This document shows positions 32,695-42,408 of a stretch of 64,000 nt of DNA, piece after piece. Source of the stretch: Thauera butanivorans NBRC 103042 (GTDB taxonomy: Bacteria > Pseudomonadota > Gammaproteobacteria > Burkholderiales > Rhodocyclaceae); assembly GCF_001591165.1 (NCBI RefSeq), contig NZ_BCUG01000008.1, forward strand, positions 62,001 to 126,000. Reading direction: 5' to 3'. Every line of letters begins with the position of its first letter. Position 1 is the first letter of the stretch. Under the pieces are notes generated by a model. The model was given only the letters and a program-made list of their open reading frames with translations, was not told the DNA's origin and ran no database searches. Made by a program: the position numbers and the translations under genes.

Positions 32695-34044
32695 ATGTCA
32701 GCCCACGGAGTTACCGATATTGACGTACTGGCGCTGGCGGTACGTGATCGCGAATCGCGCCGCCTCATTCTCGAAGCCATCACCGCCTACCGGGGTGGTG
32801 CTCTGCGATCCGCCATCATGTCCGTCTGGATTGCTGTGGTTTACGACGTCTTCTCTAAGGCACGTGAATTGGCAGCTCAAGGCGACCCGGCAGCGGCCGC
32901 GTTCGTGGCTACGCTCGATGCAGCCATCGAACGTAAGAATGTGGCCCAGATGCAGGCCATCGAGCGAGATCTGCTCACCACAGCACGAACCGAGCTCCAA
33001 CTGACGACGCAGCACGAGTTAGAAGTCCTGGCGCGCATTCAGTCTGACCGCAACCTCTGCGCGCACCCAGCCTTCATCACAGAAGACGAGCTGTTCCAAC
33101 CGGCGCCGGACTTGGTCCGCTCCCACCTGGTTCACGCACTGCAATGCCTGCTGGTACATGCGCCGTTACAGGGCAAGAGCGCGCTCAACCGCATTCGGGT
33201 CGACATCCTCAGCCCGTCTTACCCAGTGACTCGCGAAGGTATCGGCACCTATGTCGCTGCGAAGTACCTAAACCGAGCCAAGGATGCCTTGGTGTCGAAC
33301 TTGGTCAAGGTGCTACTTAAGGCCTTGTTCTTGTCGGATGCGCAGGAGTTCCTAGCGAAGCGCCGGCAGCTTGCATGGACGCTCAGCGAAGTCGCCACAT
33401 CCAAAACGGCAATTTTCGAGGAGGTAGGCCGGCCCTTGGTGGCGACATTCTTCGACGGAGTCGACGATGCCAATCTCCTCCATCTGTGTGTGCACCTCGG
33501 AGCCGAACCTCGGATGTGGGCGTGGCTCTCCGAGCCAGTGCGCTTGCGCGTGACGCGGCTCCTAGAGAACGCTGACGTTCCGACCCTCAAGTCCTTCATG
33601 GCATTCGACGCATTCGCGGTCCCGGATCTGGCCGATTTTCTGTTGGCCAAATTCTCGGGCTTGGATCAGAACGGGCAGATCGAGCTGATCTCGGACACGC
33701 CACGCAAGGAGTTCGTGAGCAAGGCCATCGCCATCTATGCGTCGGCAGGCAACTATCGAACGGCAGAGCAGCAGGGCCAAGCCCTCATTGTCCCGCTAGC
33801 GGCGTTCTTCACGGCAGAGGACATCAAGACCTGCCTAGACGCGGTTCTGGGCAATAGCCAGATCTCCTACGCATCTGGTTCGCCAGATGTACTCGCTGAG
33901 GTGTTCAGGCTTACCCAGGGGCTTCTCGAGCAAACCCGGCCCGATTGGCAGCGCTTCGTCGACGAGATGACCGCGCAGCACGGTGGCAAGGTTGATGCCC
34001 ATTATTCCTACCCAGGCATCCGCGCCAAACTGGCTGCCGCCTGA
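32695..34044 (+). CDS. Unknown protein with HEPN-like R-x4-H motif inside the BREX operon
   Basis: 449 residues, not among the six standard type III BREX genes. The first 140 residues are helical: YRGGALRSAIMSVWIAVVYD resembles the first HEPN helix, and RNLCAH (R119-H124), in a helix-turn setting followed by Pro, is the R-x4-H pattern of HEPN ribonucleases. The remaining 300 residues are alpha-helical with hydrophobic repeats, no known motif. A 9-base gap from brxC and 33 to pglX put it in the operon. HEPN assignment is an inference; if correct it may be a toxic RNase effector or inhibitor of BREX. Confidence 0.65.
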   Translation: MSAHGVTDIDVLALAVRDRESRRLILEAITAYRGGALRSAIMSVWIAVVYDVFSKARELAAQGDPAAAAFVATLDAAIERKNVAQMQAIERDLLTTARTELQLTTQHELEVLARIQSDRNLCAHPAFITEDELFQPAPDLVRSHLVHALQCLLVHAPLQGKSALNRIRVDILSPSYPVTREGIGTYVAAKYLNRAKDALVSNLVKVLLKALFLSDAQEFLAKRRQLAWTLSEVATSKTAIFEEVGRPLVATFFDGVDDANLLHLCVHLGAEPRMWAWLSEPVRLRVTRLLENADVPTLKSFMAFDAFAVPDLADFLLAKFSGLDQNGQIELISDTPRKEFVSKAIAIYASAGNYRTAEQQGQALIVPLAAFFTAEDIKTCLDAVLGNSQISYASGSPDVLAEVFRLTQGLLEQTRPDWQRFVDEMTAQHGGKVDAHYSYPGIRAKLAAA

Positions 34045-34077
34045 CCTTCTCAGACAACTGATCTTGGGAATGCCCCG

Positions 34078-36846
34078 ATGAATGATCTCCTCCAACACCA
34101 AGAACAAAACACCGGCCCAGTCGAGTGCCTCGGGCTGAAGTTCCCAAGCGACCAGGCCCGACGTGAGCACTTCCTGAAGCTGCTGGCCGAGAAGCTCAAG
34201 GATCCAGCCTTCCGCAAGCAGGACGGTTTCCCGAAGGGAACGGACGAGGCCATCCTCACCATGTCCGATCCGCCGTACTACACCGCCTGCCCCAATCCGT
34301 GGTTGGCGGATTTCGTCAAGCACTACGGCAAACCATACGACCCGCAGGACAAGTACAGCCGCGAACCGTCGGCGATCGACGTGTCGGTCGGCAAGACCGA
34401 CGCGATCTACAAGGCGCACTCCTATCACACCAAGGTGCCACACCTCGCTATCGTGCCGTCCATCCTGCACTACACGAAGCCGGGTGACGTCGTGCTGGAT
34501 GGCTTCGCAGGTTCAGGCATGACGGGCGTAGCGGCCCAGTGGTGCGGTACGGCACCGGCCACTTATCGGCACGAAATCGAGCTGGCGTGGAAGAAAGTAG
34601 GCCGACCGGCGCCGCAATGGGGCGCACGGCGTGTGGTGCTCAATGACCTGTCGCCCGCGGCCACCTTCATCGGCGCCAACTACAACCTGCCGTTCGACGT
34701 GGATACCTTCGCACAGGCCGGCAAACAATTGCTCAAGTCGGTCGAGCAAGACATCGGCTGGATGTACGAGACCCTACACACCGACGGCAAAACCAAGGGG
34801 CGCATCGAGTTCACCGCCTGGAGTCAGCTCTACAGCTGCCCCGAGTGTGCCGGCGAAGTGAACTTTACCGAGGAAGCGCTGGACGACGAGTCCAAGCGGA
34901 TCAAAGATGCCTTCCCCTGTCCGCACTGTGGAGCCGAGCTCACCAAGTCTCGACTCGACCGGCTGTATACGACAAAGCGCGACCCGAGCACAGGCAAGAC
35001 GATCCAGGTACCCAAGCGTGCGGCAACGCTGATCTCCTATACCGTCGGCAAAACCCGCTACGAGAAAAAACCGACCGCTGACGACTTGGCGGTGCTCCAG
35101 CGTATCGAGTCACTGCCTTTGCCATCCCAGGTGCCGACCATCGAAATACCGCCCATGCACATGACGCACGAGCGGGCGCGCATGGACTATGCAGGGATCA
35201 CGCACGTCCACCACTTCTTCCTTCCCCGCGCGGCGCAGGCCATAGGCAAGCTTTGGGAAAAGGCTCGTGCGCATCCGGATGCGCGAATCCGGGCCTTCCT
35301 GTTGTTCATGGTTGAGCAGGCGATCTGGGGCTTTTCGGTTCTCAATCGATATAGTCCCTCGCACTTCTCGCAAGTGAACCGTGCACTCAACGGCGTCTAC
35401 TACGTGGCATCACAGCACGCTGAGTGCAGCCCGTCCTACAACCTTGGCGGAAAGCTCGATCGCCTCACGAAAGCCTTCCAGGCATACCGGGCAACGCAAG
35501 GCAATGCTGTTGTCAACACCGGCACGGCAACGCGTTTGCCGCTGCCAGACGCGTCCATCGACTACGTCTTCACCGACCCGCCCTTCGGCGAGAACATCTA
35601 CTACGCCGACCTGAACTTCCTGGTCGAGTCATGGCATGGCGTGGCCACCGATGCCCAACCCGAAGCCATCATCGACCGGTTCAAGAACAAGGCATTGCCG
35701 GACTACCAGCATCTGATGCAACGCTGCTTCGCGGAATACCACCGCGTGCTCAAACCTGGGCGCTGGATGACGGTGGTGTTCTCCAACAGCAAGGCGGCAG
35801 TGTGGAACGCGATCCAGGTCGCCTTGCAGCAGGCCGGCTTCGTGGTGGCTGAGGTGACGGCGCTGGATAAGGTGCAAGGCAGCTACCGCCAGGTGACATC
35901 CACCACCGCCGTCAAGCAGGATCTGGTGATTTCAGCCTACAAGCCCAACGGCGGGCTGGAGCAGCGCCTCGCCCAACGTGGCGCCACGCCGGAATCGGCC
36001 TGGGATTTCGTGCAGACCCACTTGGGGCAGCTCTCCGTCACGAAAGTGAAGAATGGCGCGTTGGAGTTCATCGTCGAGCGCGACCCGCGCCGCATTTACG
36101 ACCGCCTGGTGGCCTGGTTCGTCCGCCACGATGCGCCCGTTCCGCTATCCAGTGACGAGTTCCTGAGCGGGCTGCGCAGCCGCTTCCCGGAACGTGATGG
36201 AATGGTATTCCTGCCAGAGCAAGCAGCCGTCTACGACAAGAAGCGCGCCCAGGTGACGCAAGCGCCACAGATGGAGCTGTTCGTCAGCGACGAACGAAGC
36301 GCCATCGACTGGCTGGCCGACTTTCTCAAGGCTCGGCCTTCCACCTATCAGGAGATCCACCCGGAGTTCATCACGCAACTGGGCGCCGGTTGGAAGAAGC
36401 ACGAGGCCAAGCCGGAATTGGCTGCGCTGCTGGAGAACAACTTCCTGAAGTACGACGGCACTGGCGAGGTGCCGAGCCAGGTTCACAGCTACCTCTCCAC
36501 CAATCACAAGGATCTGCGGGGGCTAGACAAGTCCGACCCTCGGCTGAATGCGAAGGCTCAAGACCGCTGGTATGTGCCCGACCCGAACAAGGCGCAGGAC
36601 CTGGAGAAGAAGCGCGAGAAGGCGCTGCTGAAGGAGTTCGAGGCCTACGCAGGTGCCACCGGCCGCAAGCTGAAGGAGTTCCGGCTGGAAGCGCTGCGCG
36701 CCGGCTTCAAGGCCGCTTGGGGCAACAAGGACTACCAGACCATCATCAAGGTGGCCCAGAAGATCCCTGAAGAGGCGCTGCAGGAAGACGAGAAGCTGCT
36801 GCTCTGGTACGACCAGGCGCTGACCCGTGCGGAGGCAGGTGCCTGA
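34078..36846 (+). CDS. pglX: PglX type I, adenine-type DNA methyltransferase (DUF1156)
   Basis: 922 residues. Motif IV-like SDPPYY (63-68) comes before motif I DGFAGSGMTG (141-150), the order of a beta-class, circularly arranged methyltransferase; a second DPPFGENIYY lies near 500. A zinc ribbon CPEC (about 254) and CPHC (about 280) sits between. The C-terminal part is helical with many Lys. In BREX, PglX methylates host DNA to mark self and is also needed for exclusion. It overlaps the helicase gene by one base (TGATGG). Target site unknown. Confidence 0.88.
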   Translation: MNDLLQHQEQNTGPVECLGLKFPSDQARREHFLKLLAEKLKDPAFRKQDGFPKGTDEAILTMSDPPYYTACPNPWLADFVKHYGKPYDPQDKYSREPSAIDVSVGKTDAIYKAHSYHTKVPHLAIVPSILHYTKPGDVVLDGFAGSGMTGVAAQWCGTAPATYRHEIELAWKKVGRPAPQWGARRVVLNDLSPAATFIGANYNLPFDVDTFAQAGKQLLKSVEQDIGWMYETLHTDGKTKGRIEFTAWSQLYSCPECAGEVNFTEEALDDESKRIKDAFPCPHCGAELTKSRLDRLYTTKRDPSTGKTIQVPKRAATLISYTVGKTRYEKKPTADDLAVLQRIESLPLPSQVPTIEIPPMHMTHERARMDYAGITHVHHFFLPRAAQAIGKLWEKARAHPDARIRAFLLFMVEQAIWGFSVLNRYSPSHFSQVNRALNGVYYVASQHAECSPSYNLGGKLDRLTKAFQAYRATQGNAVVNTGTATRLPLPDASIDYVFTDPPFGENIYYADLNFLVESWHGVATDAQPEAIIDRFKNKALPDYQHLMQRCFAEYHRVLKPGRWMTVVFSNSKAAVWNAIQVALQQAGFVVAEVTALDKVQGSYRQVTSTTAVKQDLVISAYKPNGGLEQRLAQRGATPESAWDFVQTHLGQLSVTKVKNGALEFIVERDPRRIYDRLVAWFVRHDAPVPLSSDEFLSGLRSRFPERDGMVFLPEQAAVYDKKRAQVTQAPQMELFVSDERSAIDWLADFLKARPSTYQEIHPEFITQLGAGWKKHEAKPELAALLENNFLKYDGTGEVPSQVHSYLSTNHKDLRGLDKSDPRLNAKAQDRWYVPDPNKAQDLEKKREKALLKEFEAYAGATGRKLKEFRLEALRAGFKAAWGNKDYQTIIKVAQKIPEEALQEDEKLLLWYDQALTRAEAGA

Positions 36847-39674
36847 TGGCAGAAGCGCAGCCCGCAACCACCGGGCACGACATCGGCACGTGGTGCTGGC
36901 ACCAGCGCCATGCCACACCCTGCCGGGTGATCGACCGGCAGGAGATGTGGGGTGAGCTGGCCTACCGTGTCTGGTTGCCAGCCAAGGACGCCGTGGTGCG
37001 CGCGCGCGCAGCCGAGTTGGCAACGCTGGACAGCGTGGCACCGTCAGTGGACCACATCCTCCATACGTCAGCGGCCGCCAAGCTGCTCGACGCGCAGGAG
37101 GACGATCTGCTGTTGGCGCCGATCCAGTCCAGCGTCGTCCCTTTGCCGCACCAGCTCTATGCACTGAACCGAGCGATGAGCAGCCACCGCGTGCGGTACC
37201 TGTTGGCCGACGAGGTGGGGCTGGGCAAGACGATCGAGGCCGGCCTGGTGTTGCGCGAGTTGAAGCTGCGCGGCATGGCACGGCGCATCCTGGTGGTGGC
37301 GCCCAAGGGGCTGGTACGCCAGTGGCAGGCGGAAATGCGACTGCACTTCAATGAGAAGCTGCAGTACATCGACCCGGCAGAGCTGGTGGCCTTCCGGCCC
37401 TGGCGCAACGACGAGGACAACCTCTGGCGCATGCACGACCAGGTAATTGTCTCGCTCGACTCGGTGAAACCGATCGAGGGGAGACGTGGCTGGAGTCTGG
37501 ACCAGCTCAACCAATACAACCGCGAGCGCTTCGAGGACCTGATCTCCGCGGGGTGGGACCTGGTCATCATCGACGAATCCCACCGCATGGGCGGCAGCAC
37601 CGACCAGGTGGCCCGGTACAAGCTGGGCGCCGCGCTGGCTGAAGCCTCGCCCTATCTCTTGCTGTTGTCGGCCACGCCGCACCAGGGCAAGACCGACCAG
37701 TTCCTGCGCCTGATGCAGTTGCTCGACCGGGAGGCCTTCCCCGACGAAGGCAGTGTGAGCCGCGACCGCGTACGCCCCTACGTGATCCGCACCGAGAAGC
37801 GCTTGGCCATCAACGCCGAAGGCGAGCCGCTTTTCAAGCCGCGCATGACGCGCCTCTTTCCGGTTGCCTGGCAGGAACGGCACACGGCCCAGCAGCGCCT
37901 GTACGAGGCTGTCACCGACTACGTGCGCCACGGCTACAACCAGGCCCTGGCCGCCAAGCAGCGCCACATCGGCTTCCTGATGATCCTGATGCAGCGCCTC
38001 GTCACCTCCAGCACCGCCGCCATCCGCGCCACGCTGGAGAAGCGGCAGGCACTTCTCGACACGCCGCAGTCTCAATCCGATCTCTTTGAGACAGCGGACT
38101 GGGATGAGTGGGCCGAGCTGGACGGACAAGCCCAAGCCGACATCGCGGTTCAAACGGCCGGCTGGGCACAGGAGAAGGCCGAGGTCGATCTACTGCTCGA
38201 TCTGGCGCGCGAAACCGAAGCGCAGGGTACCGACGCCAAGGCCGAGGCGCTGCTGGAGCTGATCTACAAGCTGCAGCAGGAAGAGAACGACCCGGCGCTC
38301 AAGGTGCTGGTCTTCACCGAGTTCGTGCCCACGCAAGCGATGCTGGCAGGCTTTCTCGAAAGTCGGGGCTTCTCGGTGGCGCTGCTCAATGGCGGCATGG
38401 ATCTAGATGCCCGCGCCAAGGCGCAGCAGGCCTTCTCGCGCGATGTGCGAGTGCTCATCTCGACCGACGCGGGCGGTGAAGGTCTGAACCTGCAATTCTG
38501 CCATGTCATCGCGAACTTCGACATGCCGTGGAACCCGATGCGGCTGGAACAGCGCATTGGCCGGGTGGACCGGATCGGGCAGCGGCATGTGGTTCGGGCC
38601 ATCAACTTCGTGCTGGAAGACACCGTCGAGCATCGAGTCCGGCAGGTGCTGGAAGAGAAGCTGGCCGTCATCGCCGAAGAGTTCGGCGTGGACAAGGCAT
38701 CGGACGTGATGGACTCCGTCGAGGCAGAGCCGCTCTTCGACGAGTTGTTCGTGCACGGCTTGCAGAACCCGACATCGATCGAGCAGGAGTGCGATGCCGT
38801 CATCGATCAAGTACGGGAAAAGGTGGTCGATGCGCGCAAGACCGGCGAGCTGTTGAGCGATGGCCATGTGCTCGAGGCCGACGATGCGCGCAAGTGGCGG
38901 GATCACCCTGCCCAGTTCTGGCTTGAGCGCGCGCTGACTGCCGGTCTGCCTGCGCGCGGCGGTGCCGCGATCCGCGAGGGAGATGCTTGGCGAATCAAGT
39001 GGGCCGATGGCAGCGAGTCGGCCCGGGCCTGCTTTGACGCACGGACGTCCGAGGAACGGCCGGACCTGGAGTGGATTACCCTGGAGGATCCGCGCGCACG
39101 CGCCGTCATCAGCGAACTGCCGCGCTGGGTGGCGGGACAGCCCCTGCCCTGCGTGCGAGTGGATGGCCTGCCGGACGCCGTCAAGGGGATCTGGTCGCTT
39201 TGGGAAGTCAGCCTGTCAGCGCCAGGTTTCAACCGCCGGCGCTTCTTGCCGGTGTTCGTCAACGACGATGGCCGTGCCTTCATGCCCACCGCGAAGCGGG
39301 TGTGGGATCTGCTGCTGACGGAAAGGGTCGAGTGCTGGGGCACGTTTGCGGCTGAGGGTTCTGCCGAACGGTACGAGTCGTCTCTGGCTGCTGCGAAAAA
39401 CCAAGGGGAGCGACTATTTTCGAGCTTGCTCGATGAACACCGCACCCGATTGAACGAGGAGCGCGAACGCACGCGCTATGCCTTCGAGTCCAGACAACAG
39501 GCGATCGGCCGCATCGGCCTGCCTGCGGTGCGAGAGCACCGCCGCAAGCGCCTGAACGCCGAGCACGAGGCGCGCATGGCGGCACTGGAGGACGCAGCAG
39601 CCTGCATACCCGACTTGAACGCGGTGCTGATGCTCAGGTTCAGTGCGATCGAAGGCGCGGAGAGCAAAGCATGA
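36846..39674 (+). CDS. brxHII: BrxHII, Snf2/DEAD-like helicase
   Basis: 942 residues. SF2 helicase core: Walker A region ADEVGLGKT (about 120-128), DESH motif II (about 242-245), LLLLSATPHQGK motif III and, in the second RecA domain, VLVFTEFVP and FDMPWNPMRLEQRIGRVDR (motif VI). The rest is an accessory C-terminal region with coiled helices. This is the helicase of type III BREX. It overlaps pglX by one base at its start and pglZ by 4 at its end, as expected for the operon. Confidence 0.9.
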   Translation: MAEAQPATTGHDIGTWCWHQRHATPCRVIDRQEMWGELAYRVWLPAKDAVVRARAAELATLDSVAPSVDHILHTSAAAKLLDAQEDDLLLAPIQSSVVPLPHQLYALNRAMSSHRVRYLLADEVGLGKTIEAGLVLRELKLRGMARRILVVAPKGLVRQWQAEMRLHFNEKLQYIDPAELVAFRPWRNDEDNLWRMHDQVIVSLDSVKPIEGRRGWSLDQLNQYNRERFEDLISAGWDLVIIDESHRMGGSTDQVARYKLGAALAEASPYLLLLSATPHQGKTDQFLRLMQLLDREAFPDEGSVSRDRVRPYVIRTEKRLAINAEGEPLFKPRMTRLFPVAWQERHTAQQRLYEAVTDYVRHGYNQALAAKQRHIGFLMILMQRLVTSSTAAIRATLEKRQALLDTPQSQSDLFETADWDEWAELDGQAQADIAVQTAGWAQEKAEVDLLLDLARETEAQGTDAKAEALLELIYKLQQEENDPALKVLVFTEFVPTQAMLAGFLESRGFSVALLNGGMDLDARAKAQQAFSRDVRVLISTDAGGEGLNLQFCHVIANFDMPWNPMRLEQRIGRVDRIGQRHVVRAINFVLEDTVEHRVRQVLEEKLAVIAEEFGVDKASDVMDSVEAEPLFDELFVHGLQNPTSIEQECDAVIDQVREKVVDARKTGELLSDGHVLEADDARKWRDHPAQFWLERALTAGLPARGGAAIREGDAWRIKWADGSESARACFDARTSEERPDLEWITLEDPRARAVISELPRWVAGQPLPCVRVDGLPDAVKGIWSLWEVSLSAPGFNRRRFLPVFVNDDGRAFMPTAKRVWDLLLTERVECWGTFAAEGSAERYESSLAAAKNQGERLFSSLLDEHRTRLNEERERTRYAFESRQQAIGRIGLPAVREHRRKRLNAEHEARMAALEDAAACIPDLNAVLMLRFSAIEGAESKA

Positions 39675-41665
39675 GCGCCTGGGTCGATCGCATTCTGAAG
39701 GAGTTCACCGCTGACCTGTCGCGGCTGTGGATCGCCGCGGATCCGGATGGCGTGCTGCTCGACGAGGGCCTTCTTGCCGGCCTGCGAGAGCGTGGTTTTG
39801 ACCTTCTGCCCTTCGAGGATTCGATAGCGTTCCGGGCAGAGTATGAAGGGCGCTATCGGGCCGCTTGGGACAGTGGTGATGATGGCCCGGCGAAGGCGCT
39901 GATCCTTCAGCTGCGCAGTACGAACACCGGCAACTTGCCTTGGGACTACCTGAAGCGTGCGCGACGGGTAAGCCTGACGCTGGCCGATCTGTTCCCGAAA
40001 CTGAGCTACTCGGTGATTCGGCAGATCGACCCGGAGCACCATGATGCGCTGTATGCCGCACAGGCTCGCCACGCCACCCAGACCTTGGGAGAGTCCGCGA
40101 CCAAGGACTTTGTGCTGACGCACATCTTCAAGCTCAGCCCGCACCTGATCGGAAGATCCGAAGACATCTGGCGGGAGTTACTCCGATTGCATTACCGGGA
40201 TGCAGCGCTACCCTCGGTGTTGGCCGAGTATGTGGCGCAGGTACTCAGCGATATCCCTGCTTTCAAGGCGCTGCCTCTGAAAGAACTGTTCGCCTCGAAG
40301 ATGACCTTGCTGCGAGTCGTGCAGGACGCCTGGTATCGCTACTTGGCGGAACGCGGCATCACCGGTACACGCACCGGGGAGCCACTTCCGGCCGAGTTTG
40401 CGGGCAACGCCGAAATTCCGTTCGAGCACCCGGACGTCCGGGTCATCGTCGACTCGATGTTTCTGGAAGGCCTGTTGCATCCCTTGTCGGTGTCGGGTGC
40501 GCTGCCGGCGATTCCTGATTGGGCGAAGGTCGGCATCGTGCAAGACCCGCTGGCGCTGCGCAATCTGGTTGAGGAAGGGATTAAGGGTCTCCGGCAGGCC
40601 TTACCCGGCTTGGAGTCGTCTTTCCGCGACTGGATGAGCACGGCGCGCAAGCTTGGCGAGCTGATCGCACGCTTTCATTCATTGGATTCGGCCCGCGCAC
40701 AGGCGCTGGAGCCGGCCATGAGCGAGCTGCAGGTGGCAGCGGACGAATCGCTGCAACAGTGGGTTCGCAAGCACTACGCAGATCTGCCGTCGCTGCCGGC
40801 GGCCAAGGCGCCGGTCATGGTTCACCACATCCCGCGTTACCTGTCGATGCGCCGAAGCTCTGGCGAGGACCGGATCGCCCTGCTGGTGTTCGACGGACTG
40901 GCGATCGACCAGTGGGTACAGATTCGTGAGGCGTTGGCCAAGCGTGCGCCGAAGATGGGGTTCGACGAAGGCGCCTGCTTCGCGTGGGCACCGACGCTGA
41001 CTTCCGTTTCCCGGCAGGCCATCTTTTCGGGCATGAGGCCGCGCGAGTTCCCCGACTCCATCGAAACGACGAGTGCGGAGCCAGCCCAATGGTCTCGCTT
41101 CTGGCTGGACCAGGGCCTGCGTGCCAATGAGGTCATCTACCGCAAGGGTCTGCAGCGCAATGACCATTTGGAAGAGCTGACAGCGGCGCTGGCCAGCCCG
41201 AATGTGAAGGTCGTCGGCCTGGTCGTCGACACCGTCGACGACATTGTTCATGGCGCTGTCCTTGGCAAGCGCGGTGTCGCCACGCAGATCGCCAGCTGGG
41301 TGGATACCGGATTCGTCGAGCGGTTGCTGGACCTACTTCTCGGCAAGGGCTTCCACGTCTACTTGACGGCAGATCACGGCAACGTGGATGCAGTCGGACA
41401 GGGCCGCCCGAAGCAGGGAGTGGCGGCCGAGTTGCGAGGCGAGCGGGTTCGCACTTACCGAAACGAAGCGCTGGCTGCGGAGTCGGCGGCGAGTACGACC
41501 AACGCCTACCGCCTCGATGTCGCTGGACTACCGGCGAACTTCTTGGCCCTATTCGCTGGCGGACGGACTGCCTTTCTGCTCCAGGGAGATCAGGCTGTCG
41601 TCCACGGTGGCATCTCGGTCGAAGAACTCTTGGTGCCGTTCGTCAGCGTGAGTCATGTGAGTTGA
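39671..41665 (+). CDS. pglZ: PglZ, alkaline-phosphatase-like BREX core protein
   Basis: 664 residues. The C-terminal half has the PglZ domain: LLVFDGLAIDQW (about 402-413) with the metal-binding Asp, SVSRQAIFSG with the nucleophile-like Ser/Thr region, and TADHGNVDAVGQG (about 564-576) with Asp-His. The N-terminal 390 residues are helical. PglZ is the defining BREX protein. It overlaps the helicase gene by 4 bases and ends 4 bases before brxA, which fits a coupled operon. Confidence 0.92.
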   Translation: MSAWVDRILKEFTADLSRLWIAADPDGVLLDEGLLAGLRERGFDLLPFEDSIAFRAEYEGRYRAAWDSGDDGPAKALILQLRSTNTGNLPWDYLKRARRVSLTLADLFPKLSYSVIRQIDPEHHDALYAAQARHATQTLGESATKDFVLTHIFKLSPHLIGRSEDIWRELLRLHYRDAALPSVLAEYVAQVLSDIPAFKALPLKELFASKMTLLRVVQDAWYRYLAERGITGTRTGEPLPAEFAGNAEIPFEHPDVRVIVDSMFLEGLLHPLSVSGALPAIPDWAKVGIVQDPLALRNLVEEGIKGLRQALPGLESSFRDWMSTARKLGELIARFHSLDSARAQALEPAMSELQVAADESLQQWVRKHYADLPSLPAAKAPVMVHHIPRYLSMRRSSGEDRIALLVFDGLAIDQWVQIREALAKRAPKMGFDEGACFAWAPTLTSVSRQAIFSGMRPREFPDSIETTSAEPAQWSRFWLDQGLRANEVIYRKGLQRNDHLEELTAALASPNVKVVGLVVDTVDDIVHGAVLGKRGVATQIASWVDTGFVERLLDLLLGKGFHVYLTADHGNVDAVGQGRPKQGVAAELRGERVRTYRNEALAAESAASTTNAYRLDVAGLPANFLALFAGGRTAFLLQGDQAVVHGGISVEELLVPFVSVSHVS

Positions 41666-41669
41666 CTGT

Positions 41670-42395
41670 ATGATTTCGATAGCCCCTCAAATTGGCTTCG
41701 ATCGGTTCATCCAGCTCGATTGGGTAGCTGCCGCGCTGCGCGTGCGAAACGGGCTGGCCGACCAGGGCGATCTGGATGCGCTGCTCGGCGCCGCCGGCCT
41801 CGGCAAAGAAGCCAAGATCAAGACTCGGACGAAACTGAACGCTTTGGTGCTCGAACCTCGATCCGAGCTTGAGGAGTTCATAAGCCGCGGCGCCGGCCTT
41901 TGGTCCGAAGCGAATTCCCGTCAGGACATCGCCTGCTTTGCGTGGGGCGCCGCGTTGGCAGCCTACCCGTACTTCGGGAAGGTTGCCGAGTTCACGGGCC
42001 GTCTGACCGCCATGCAAGGTGACTGCTCGATGCCCGAGGTGCACCGACGCATGAGCGAGCTGTACGGGGAGCGCGGCAACGTCAAAACCGCTACCCGAGC
42101 CGTTATTCAAACACAGGTGGACTGGGGAGTCATACGCCGGGTCACCAAAGGCAATCGAATCGAGCGGCTGGCACCGATACAACTGACGGATCCGGCACGA
42201 GTCTCCTGGCTGATCGAAGCGGCGCTGCGCTACCAGGGCCGCGCCATCGCGCTGGCAACCCTGCAGTCCACCGCTGTTTTGTATCCCTTCGCCTTCGAAC
42301 CCCCGCTGGCCTATGTCATCTCCTACAGCACTGAATTGGAGGTTCGGTCGGAAGGACCAACCCAGCAGTTCGTGGCACTGAGGTCAAGCATTTAG
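41670..42395 (+). CDS. brxA: BrxA (DUF1819)
   Basis: 241 residues of the DUF1819 family: N-terminal RFIQLDWVAAALRV, a central helical part with CFAWGAALAAYPYFGKVAEF, and AVIQTQVDWGVIRRV with a winged-helix form. BrxA is a DNA-binding BREX subunit, normally the first gene in type I but the last in type III, as here. It starts 4 bases after pglZ and ends 13 before mcrB. With it the six standard type III genes are all present. Confidence 0.88.
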   Translation: MISIAPQIGFDRFIQLDWVAAALRVRNGLADQGDLDALLGAAGLGKEAKIKTRTKLNALVLEPRSELEEFISRGAGLWSEANSRQDIACFAWGAALAAYPYFGKVAEFTGRLTAMQGDCSMPEVHRRMSELYGERGNVKTATRAVIQTQVDWGVIRRVTKGNRIERLAPIQLTDPARVSWLIEAALRYQGRAIALATLQSTAVLYPFAFEPPLAYVISYSTELEVRSEGPTQQFVALRSSI

Positions 42396-42408
42396 TTAGG
42401 GAGGGTGA

